NCBI GenBank assembly: GCA_023442525.1 | Contig: JAEZZA010000030.1 | Coordinates: forward strand, 1-48,244 | Reading direction: 5' to 3' | DNA: 48,244 bases | Source: Bacteroidota bacterium | GTDB taxonomy: Bacteria > Bacteroidota > Bacteroidia > Bacteroidales > UBA10428 | Part shown: piece after piece, positions 42,862-48,244 of the stretch | Layout: each line of letters begins with the position of its first letter | How positions within the stretch are numbered: the first letter of the stretch is position 1 | Made by a program: the position numbers and the translations under genes | The notes under the pieces: model-generated | Seen by the model: only the letters and a program-made list of their open reading frames with translations | Databases searched by the model: none | What the model was told of the DNA's origin: nothing

Positions 42862-44616
42862 ATGTACAGAACACATACCTGCGGTGAATTAAGGCTGAGT
42901 GACCAGGGTAAAAAAGTCACACTTAGCGGATGGGTACAACGATCACGTGATTTAGGCGGAATGACTTTTATAGATTTAAGAGATCGTTACGGAATAACGC
43001 AGCTTGTTTTTAACATGGATGCCGATGCCGCGTTATGCAATGATGCCCGAAAACTTGGACGGGAATATGTTATTGAGGCGACGGGTATTGTGAATGAAAG
43101 AAGCAATAAAAATCCGAAAATGCCTACCGGTGATATTGAAATCCAGGTAAATGCAATGAGGGTACTTAATGAATCGCAAACACCGCCATTCACAATTGAG
43201 GATGAATCGGACGGTGGCGATGAATTAAGAATGAAATACAGATATCTTGATCTACGCAGGAATCCGTTAAAAAACAACCTGCTGCTCAGGCACAAGGTAG
43301 CGTTTGAGACAAGGAATTATCTGAATAGTCAGAATTTTATTGAAGTTGAAACTCCCGTACTTATAAAAAGTACACCCGAAGGTGCACGCGACTTTATTGT
43401 TCCTTCACGTGTGAATCCGGGTCAGTTTTATGCCTTACCACAGTCACCACAGACATTCAAACAACTGTTAATGGTGGCGGGGTACGACAGATATATGCAA
43501 ATTGTAAAATGCTTCAGGGATGAGGATTTGCGGGCCGACCGTCAGCCCGAATTTACCCAGATCGACTGTGAAATGTCGTTTGTACATCAGGATGATGTTT
43601 TGGACGTTTTTGAAGGGATGATCCGCCATTTATTTAAGGCAGTTAAGGGCATCGAAATGAATGGACCCTTTCCGAAGATGACCTATGCTGAAGCCATGGA
43701 AAATTATGGATCGGATAAACCCGATATCAGGTTCAGTATGCAGATCCGGAACCTGACCGCTGAAATGAAAGGCAAAGGTTTCACGGTAATCGACGGTGCG
43801 GAGTTTGTTGGAGCCCTCGTAGCCGAAGGTTGTTCTGAATACTCACGCAAGCAGATCGACGAACTTACCGAATTTGTAAAAAGACCACAGATTGGAGCAA
43901 AAGGTTTGATCTACATAAAGCTGTCTCCCGACGGAACACTTAAATCATCAATTGATAAGTTTTATAGTGCTGAAGAATTAACCAGCATAGTTACCGGTAT
44001 TGGTGCCAAAAAAGGCGATCTGATATTAATACTTTCCGGTGAAAAGCCCTCTACTTTGAAGGCCTTGAATTCACTAAGGCTCGAAATGGGTAATCGACTG
44101 GGATTATGTCCTAAGAATGTTTTTAAACCGTTGTGGGTTGTTGATTTCCCGTTATTCGAGTGGAACGAAGAAGATAAACGCTTTTACGCGATGCATCATC
44201 CGTTTACCAGTCCCAAAGCCGATGATGAACAGTACCTTCAATCCGATCCGGCGCGTGTAAGAGCTAATGCTTACGACCTCGTGATAAATGGTGTTGAAAT
44301 CGGAGGAGGTTCCATCCGTATTCATGACGAATCGTTACAAAAGAAGATGTTTGCAGCCCTCGGCTTTACCGAAGAAGAGGCCCAAAGGCAATTTGGTTTC
44401 CTGCTCGGAGCCTTCCGCTACGGAGCCCCTCCACACGGAGGAATAGCGTTTGGACTCGACCGTCTGGTATCTTTGTTCGCAGGCGAAGATTCTATCCGTG
44501 ATGTTATTGCCTTCCCGAAAAACAATGCAGGCCGTGATGTAATGGCCGACTGTCCTGCCGAAGTATCCGAAGCACAGCTGAAGGAGTTATCGATTAGTAT
44601 TTCGAAGAAGGAGTAG
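42862..44616 (+). CDS. aspS: Aspartyl-tRNA synthetase
   Basis: Class II synthetase charging tRNA-Asp. 584 residues, the normal size for the bacterial type. Anticodon-binding OB fold first (TLSGWVQRSRDLGGMTFIDL), then motif 1, motif 2 (FRDEDLRADRQPEFTQID), the bacterial GAD insert (about 285-410) and motif 3 (GIAFGLDRLVSLFAG). A TATTTTCG sequence at 42830-42837 is a near match to the -7 box. Confidence 0.97.
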   Translation: MYRTHTCGELRLSDQGKKVTLSGWVQRSRDLGGMTFIDLRDRYGITQLVFNMDADAALCNDARKLGREYVIEATGIVNERSNKNPKMPTGDIEIQVNAMRVLNESQTPPFTIEDESDGGDELRMKYRYLDLRRNPLKNNLLLRHKVAFETRNYLNSQNFIEVETPVLIKSTPEGARDFIVPSRVNPGQFYALPQSPQTFKQLLMVAGYDRYMQIVKCFRDEDLRADRQPEFTQIDCEMSFVHQDDVLDVFEGMIRHLFKAVKGIEMNGPFPKMTYAEAMENYGSDKPDIRFSMQIRNLTAEMKGKGFTVIDGAEFVGALVAEGCSEYSRKQIDELTEFVKRPQIGAKGLIYIKLSPDGTLKSSIDKFYSAEELTSIVTGIGAKKGDLILILSGEKPSTLKALNSLRLEMGNRLGLCPKNVFKPLWVVDFPLFEWNEEDKRFYAMHHPFTSPKADDEQYLQSDPARVRANAYDLVINGVEIGGGSIRIHDESLQKKMFAALGFTEEEAQRQFGFLLGAFRYGAPPHGGIAFGLDRLVSLFAGEDSIRDVIAFPKNNAGRDVMADCPAEVSEAQLKELSISISKKE

Positions 44617-44617
44617 T

Positions 44618-44720
44618 CACTCGGCTTCGCCGGTTTCATGGCCTAAGGCCGTTTCAAAGTAACACCGTTTCATGCGCTTCGTGCGTTTCATTTTGAAGCC
44701 AATGGCAGTCTGCAGACTGC
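44618..44720. repeat. Cluster of small hairpins separated by GTTTCA
   Basis: CGGCTTCGCCG, GGCCTAAGGCC and GCGCTTCGTGC are short hairpins, each followed by GTTTCA; the arrangement CCG-GTTTCAT-hairpin-GTTTCA occurs twice. A perfect 16-bp palindrome (GCAGTCTGCAGACTGC) sits at 44705-44720. The block fills the gap between the convergent aspS and DUF1080 genes and may serve as a two-way terminator. Confidence 0.7.
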
Positions 44721-44744
44721 ATGTTGTGGTATTGGCACATTGCC

Positions 44745-45515
44745 TTACTTCAACTCCAACAACTCAACATTCCTGAATTCTACATTATGGCTTTCGGCCT
44801 GTAATGCAATAAAACCTTCCGTAAGAGGTGTACCATCGGCTACTGAATACGCTTCCGGTCGCATTTCCGGGCCAATCCTTGGTTTGGTATAGGTCATCAC
44901 GGTATCACCGTTTACAATGTGATGGATGATGCTGTCTTTGTATACCACAATCTCTGCCTTCACCCACTGATCACCTCTGAAAGTCTGAGATGATGAATTA
45001 TGGCAATGACCTTCGGCGGTAATTCCGTTGATATCTATATCGGTACCGGGAGTACAAACGTTCATGGTTGACCTTTCGCCTGTTTCAGGACCACCTAAAA
45101 ACTGAACTTCAACAGATACGGGAAAATCCTGGTCGATTCCCATACTTTCTGACGATTGGGAATGAAACATGATGCCACTATTGCGCCATGCCCATTCTGG
45201 TCCACCCGGGCATTGCTCACCTGTAAAGCGGTATTCAAGCCTTAATTTATAATCAGAGAGTTTTTTGTTGTAAAAGATGTGTCCGAATTCACCCCTGAAG
45301 CTGTCCAGTTCACTATATGATACCTTCAGTACACCGTCCTCGATCCGGAAAATATTCTTATAATTTTCATTCAGAGGATAGCCGGTTATTTTGAGATCCC
45401 ATCCGGTGAAATCCTTGCCGTTAAACAAAGGCATCCATTTTTCGCTCTCCTGTTTGGAATTTTTGCAGGATGCAACAGAAATCAGAACGATCAGCAGGTA
45501 AAACAGATTTTTCAT
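44745..45515 (-). CDS. DUF1080 (3-keto-disaccharide hydrolase) lipoprotein
   Basis: 256 residues with lipobox VASC (C17). The concanavalin-like fold signature is WMPLFNGKDFTGWDLK, then IFRIEDGVLKVS, YKLRLEYRFTG, RNSGIMFHSQ and the C-terminal EGFIALQAESHNVEFRNVELLEL. DUF1080 proteins cleave 3-keto-glycosides made by Gfo/Idh/MocA oxidoreductases, two of which are encoded at 21.9-24.7 kb. No enzyme gene is adjacent here. Confidence 0.9.
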   Translation of the reverse strand: MKNLFYLLIVLISVASCKNSKQESEKWMPLFNGKDFTGWDLKITGYPLNENYKNIFRIEDGVLKVSYSELDSFRGEFGHIFYNKKLSDYKLRLEYRFTGEQCPGGPEWAWRNSGIMFHSQSSESMGIDQDFPVSVEVQFLGGPETGERSTMNVCTPGTDIDINGITAEGHCHNSSSQTFRGDQWVKAEIVVYKDSIIHHIVNGDTVMTYTKPRIGPEMRPEAYSVADGTPLTEGFIALQAESHNVEFRNVELLELK

Positions 45516-45628
45516 GGTTAAATATTTTGTTGATTAAAGATACCTAAATTCAAAAATCAAGCTACTGATTTCAGAGATTTGTTAAATTCGATATATGATT
45601 TAACTTTACTAAAGAGTCCTGCTACTGT

Positions 45629-46123
45629 ATGATAATCGACATTGAAAAAACAATCATATTAAAAACGAAAGGAAAATTCGTCGCTCTGGTACTTCTTGTA
45701 GTTGTTATCTGCGCATTACTCTTCATTCCTTTCAGGATTAACTTTATCAAAGGTCTTGATAATACGTTGCTGGCGTTATTTTTTGCCGGAGCCTATGTTA
45801 TTTATGCCTTTTATGAATCATTCCGCAATTACAACTATATCTATTATAACGATGATTCGGACAGGCTTATCCTGAGGTTCTTTTCTACCGGGGTATTTAC
45901 AAAGACCAAAAATTCCATTGAAATTCCCAAGAAAGAATTCAACGGATATAAACTCAATTCGTTTCTCATGGGATATCGCGAGAGTATAATCCTTTTCAGA
46001 AAAACATCTAAAGGTGTTGCCAAATACCCTGCGGTTTCCATAACGGCGCTGAATGGTAATCAGCGTAATGCACTGTTAACTTCGTTAAACAAACTATGGG
46101 TTGAAAACGAAAACAAGAAATGA
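45629..46123 (+). CDS. Hypothetical membrane protein
   Basis: 164 residues. Two membrane helices (about 17-36, KFVALVLLVVVICALLFIPF, and 45-63, NTLLALFFAGAYVIYAFYE) are followed by a soluble domain of alternating beta strands (YIYYNDDSDRLILRFF, NSIEIPKKEF, ESIILFRKT) that looks PH-like. No family assigned. Its stop overlaps the dprA start by 4 nt (ATGA), so the two are co-translated. Confidence 0.7.
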   Translation: MIIDIEKTIILKTKGKFVALVLLVVVICALLFIPFRINFIKGLDNTLLALFFAGAYVIYAFYESFRNYNYIYYNDDSDRLILRFFSTGVFTKTKNSIEIPKKEFNGYKLNSFLMGYRESIILFRKTSKGVAKYPAVSITALNGNQRNALLTSLNKLWVENENKK

Positions 46124-47232
46124 CCTCCGAATCTGAATCGCTCCGGTACAAAATAGGAATCGGCATGATACCTAAAATCGGTCCGGTTCTCACGCGAAGG
46201 CTGGTTTCATATTGCGGCAGTGTGGAGGGAGTATTTAAAGAACGGCAAAATCACCTGGTTAAAATTCCGGGTATAGGCGAAAAGTTAGGCGATCTGATTA
46301 TCAGTTATAAAAACCTGGAAGCTGCAGACCGGGAAATTGAATTTATAAATCATCACAAAATAAAGGCGCTTTTTTATCTCGACCCGGGATATCCCGAACG
46401 TCTGAAGCATTGTGAGGATGCGCCCATTGTTTTATATGTTAAAGGCCATACGGAATTCGACCGTAAGAAGGTGATCAGTATTGTAGGGACAAGGAATCCT
46501 ACCGATTACGGAAGAAGCATGACGAAGGAACTGGTTGAACGGCTTGCCGAAGCACATCCAGATGTTCTCATCGTCAGCGGACTTGCTTATGGAATTGATA
46601 TTTGTGCACACAAAGCTTCGCTCAAACATAACCTGGAAACCGTGGGTGTTCTGGGCCACGGGTTGTCGGTTTTATATCCGGCGGTTCACCGCGAAGTAGC
46701 CCGGCAGATGATTGAAAAAGGAGCGCTGGTTACTGAATTCCGGCACGACGAAAAGCCTGAATCACCTAATTTTGTGAAGCGCAATCGGATTATCGCGGGA
46801 CTGGCAGATGCTACCATAGTTATGGAATCGGGCGAAGAAGGAGGGGCATTGATCACTGCCGACATTGCCAATTCATATAACCGCGATGTACTTGCTTTTC
46901 CGGGGAGAGTGAACGACCGTTATTCGGTTGGTTGCAACCGGCTGATCAAGAGTAACCGCGCTGCAATGATCGAAAGCCTTGAAGATCTGGAATACCTGAT
47001 GGGATGGCAAAAGTCCGCAAAAACAGACGTCCTGCAGAAGGAGCTATTTGTGGAACTAACTGAGGAAGAAAAAGCAATAACCGAACTGATCAAAGCGGAT
47101 TCACTGGCTACAATGGATATACTCGCCATTCGGAGCAATCTTCCGGTGAGTAAAGTTTCGGCATTGTTACTCGGACTGGAATTCAAGGGTTTGGTAAGGT
47201 GTCTACCCGGTAAGGTTTATCAAATGGTATGA
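46120..47232 (+). CDS. dprA: DNA-processing protein DprA
   Basis: Binds incoming single-stranded DNA and loads RecA during natural transformation. 370 residues: N-terminal helix-hairpin-helix region (IPGIGEKLGDLI), Rossmann-like DprA domain with ISIVGTRNPTDYG, VSGLAYGIDICAHKASL, HGLSVLYPA, RNRIIAGLADATIV and GEEGGALITADIA, and a C-terminal winged helix (about 310-370). This is the full three-part form. No other competence gene is nearby. Confidence 0.96.
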   Translation: MTSESESLRYKIGIGMIPKIGPVLTRRLVSYCGSVEGVFKERQNHLVKIPGIGEKLGDLIISYKNLEAADREIEFINHHKIKALFYLDPGYPERLKHCEDAPIVLYVKGHTEFDRKKVISIVGTRNPTDYGRSMTKELVERLAEAHPDVLIVSGLAYGIDICAHKASLKHNLETVGVLGHGLSVLYPAVHREVARQMIEKGALVTEFRHDEKPESPNFVKRNRIIAGLADATIVMESGEEGGALITADIANSYNRDVLAFPGRVNDRYSVGCNRLIKSNRAAMIESLEDLEYLMGWQKSAKTDVLQKELFVELTEEEKAITELIKADSLATMDILAIRSNLPVSKVSALLLGLEFKGLVRCLPGKVYQMV

Positions 47233-47270
47233 TACCTTTCATGCTTTGCGTTTCAGACCTGGGATAAGGG

Positions 47271-47500
47271 TCACAACAGTAAGTAGTGCGAATTCCCCGT
47301 ACTTTCGGTAACATATGTTTTTATGGGTTCCTTTGCCGGGCCGGCGATTACACTGCCTGATTTTACGCTAAACTGGGATCCATGCCAGGGACATTGTACC
47401 ACTCCGCATATCAATACCCCGTCGGCCAATGTTCCACCCCGGTGAGTGCAATGATCGTCAAATATTGCAAACTCTTAAGCAGGTCACCGTTTTTTATTTG
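47271..47500 (-). pseudogene. Rieske 2Fe-2S ferredoxin remnant
   Basis: Minus-strand reading from 47474 to the TGA at 47271 gives EFAIFDDHCTHRGG, LADGVLICGVVQCPWHGSQF and SGSVIAGPAKEPIKTYV: a Rieske domain with both cluster motifs (CTH and CPWH) intact. An in-frame TAA at 47475-47477 precedes it. The neighbouring frame continues upstream as KNGDLLK, which fits if one A is missing near 47475. No valid start codon joins the two. It lies between dprA and tRNA-Ser, on the opposite strand to both. Confidence 0.75.
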
Positions 47501-47514
47501 TGTTTTCGGTCAGG

Positions 47515-47544
47515 TTTGTAGCATCAGTTTTTTTACTATTTTTG
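47515..47544 (+). promoter_or_regulatory. Promoter of tRNA-Ser
   Basis: TTTG (47515-47518) and TATTTTTG (47537-47544), 18 bp apart, match the Bacteroidota consensus; the mature tRNA starts 12 nt downstream. Confidence 0.7.
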
Positions 47545-47555
47545 TGCCCTCATAA

Positions 47556-47643
47556 GGAGAGATGGCCGAGTGGTCGAAGGCGCACGCCTGGAAAGTGTGT
47601 AATCGCCAAAAGCGGTTCATGGGTTCGAATCCCATTCTCTCCG
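47556..47643 (+). tRNA. tRNA-Ser (anticodon GGA)
   Basis: 88 nt with the long variable arm of class II tRNAs. Acceptor GGAGAGA/TCTCTCC, anticodon stem CACGC/GTGTG with loop CTGGAAA (anticodon GGA), T arm ATGGGTTCGAATCCCAT, discriminator G at 47643. CCA not encoded. Confidence 0.95.
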
Positions 47644-47778
47644 CAAAAGATTGAAATCCCGGCCCGGGCTCTGCCCGGGTTTTTAATGAGTAAGGGCAAT
47701 CCAAGCTCGCTTGAGATTGCCCTTACTCATTAAAAATACTCAACGCTTTGCGTTGAGCCGGGATTTTCAATCTTTTGC
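47643..47778 (+). repeat. 136-bp nested palindrome at the 3' end of tRNA-Ser
   Basis: Starts at the tRNA discriminator. Outer stem: 47643-47662 with 47758-47778 (20 bp, one bulged T). Left hairpin CCCGGGC-TCT-GCCCGGG at 47663-47679. Inner stem: 47680-47701 with 47715-47736 (22 bp, perfect), with tip hairpin CAAGC-TC-GCTTG. Right hairpin CTCAACGC-TTT-GCGTTGAG at 47739-47756. This is the same architecture as the tRNA-Cys element at 19287-19404, with different stem sequences. Confidence 0.92.
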
Positions 47779-47792
47779 AAGGACCTCCCCCT

Positions 47793-47835
47793 GGGATCAC
47801 GCTAGTAATCCCCCAGGGATCACGCCAGTAATCCC
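47793..47835 (+). repeat. Two copies of a GGGATCACG...AGTAATCCC motif
   Basis: GGGATCACGCTAGTAATCCC at 47793 and GGGATCACGCCAGTAATCCC at 47816, period 23 bp. Each is nearly self-complementary (GGGATCAC against GTAATCCC, one mismatch). The motif is related to the pair beside the tRNA-Cys palindrome at 19201-19272. Confidence 0.88.
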
Positions 47836-47960
47836 ATTCTCTTATGATCCAGCAAAACACGCATTTCCGCCATCACATTAAACATTCTCCAAGAACATGA
47901 CAAAAATTTCATAACTATCTAATTATCTGTTTATATGATAAGATCAAGATCTTTAATGAA
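47836..47960. other. AT-rich spacer, nothing recognised
   Basis: Between the tRNA-Ser repeat block and the terminal palindrome run. No gene or RNA signal is visible. Confidence 0.5.
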
Positions 47961-47968
47961 CATGCCTT

Positions 47969-48221
47969 CAACCCCGGATGGGGTTGCATGTGTATAGAAA
48001 ATGTTTTCTTCATGTACAATACGACCCCGGCTGGGGTCGAACATGAACTCACTGGCTTTGCGATTATATTATTTTCGAAGTTGAACCGGTAAAAAAGGTG
48101 TATGATATTGATACTATAATCATTCAACCTCTACGAGGTTGGAAAAATCCTTGACCATAAACATTCTACAATCATTCAACCTCTACGAGGTTATTCTTAC
48201 CCCCCATCCTCGTAGAGGATG
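47969..48221. repeat. Run of five REP-like palindromes at the window edge
   Basis: CAACCCCGGATGGGGTTG at 47969-47986, CGACCCCGGCTGGGGTCG at 48022-48039, CAACCTCTACGAGGTTG at 48125-48141, the same core at 48177-48192, and CATCCTCGTAGAGGATG at 48205-48221. They share a short CCCC or CCTC stem with a central variable tetramer and follow words such as CATTCTACAATCATT. Similar palindromes are widespread in Bacteroidota genomes and resemble REP elements moved by RAYT-type transposases. No transposase is in the window, and the run may continue past its end. Confidence 0.8.
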
Positions 48222-48244
48222 AATTTTTATAGAGAGACCAATGT

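Noticed and set aside
47500..47733. 77-residue frame and its minus-strand counterpart
   Set aside because: They cover tRNA-Ser and its palindrome.

Overview
The window is chromosomal DNA of a Bacteroidota bacterium, most likely an environmental member of the Bacteroidales/Marinilabiliales group (inference). The signs are a SusC/SusD polysaccharide utilization locus (PUL), a type IX secretion C-terminal signal, DUF6377 and EFR1 families, a two-component sensor with Y_Y_Y and propeller domains, and promoters with the Bacteroidota TAnnTTTG box. No phage, plasmid, CRISPR array or complete insertion sequence is visible. Intergenic DNA is unusually rich in palindromes and 7-9 bp tandem repeats.

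Layout. 1-4.1 kb: a 51-bp tandem array, an EFR1 ferredoxin gene, and an AT-rich restriction-modification pair lying between two copies of one palindrome family. 4.1-6.9 kb: tRNA-Gln(CUG) next to glnS, then folB and a small cysteine-rich protein. 6.9-17.4 kb: a PUL with a DUF6377 regulator, SusC, SusD, a surface glycan-binding lipoprotein, a GH30 lipoprotein and a type IX-secreted protein with three carbohydrate-binding-like repeats; a strong terminator closes it. The content resembles beta-1,6-glucan loci. 17.5-19.1 kb: a broken FISUMP lipoprotein gene, an intact one and a 26-residue lipoprotein. 19.2-24.7 kb: tRNA-Cys with a large palindrome at its 3' end, an asparagine-synthetase-like gene, and a Dabb/oxidoreductase/oxidoreductase sugar-oxidation cluster. 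24.7-29.5 kb: a receiver-kinase gene and a large propeller sensor kinase. 29.6-39 kb: methyltransferases, a DUF4956/CotH-like pair, a nucleotide sugar dehydrogenase, a corrinoid-binding protein, an FtsX-type permease and an acetyltransferase. 39-47.3 kb: lepA, a URO-D family methyltransferase, tadA-like deaminase, aspS, a DUF1080 lipoprotein, a membrane protein and dprA. 47.3-48.2 kb: a decayed Rieske gene, tRNA-Ser(GGA) with a second large palindrome at its 3' end, and a run of REP-like palindromes.

The most notable signal is the pair of elements starting exactly after the discriminator bases of tRNA-Cys and tRNA-Ser. Both fold into the same outer-stem, three-hairpin design although their stem sequences differ, both are followed by AGGACC, and both by two copies of a GATCAC...TAATCC motif. 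Conserved shape with different sequence suggests a structured RNA or single-stranded-DNA element. Other points are 7-9 bp repeats next to translation genes, including one that encodes the GlnS C-terminus, and a 7-bp duplication that breaks a FISUMP gene.
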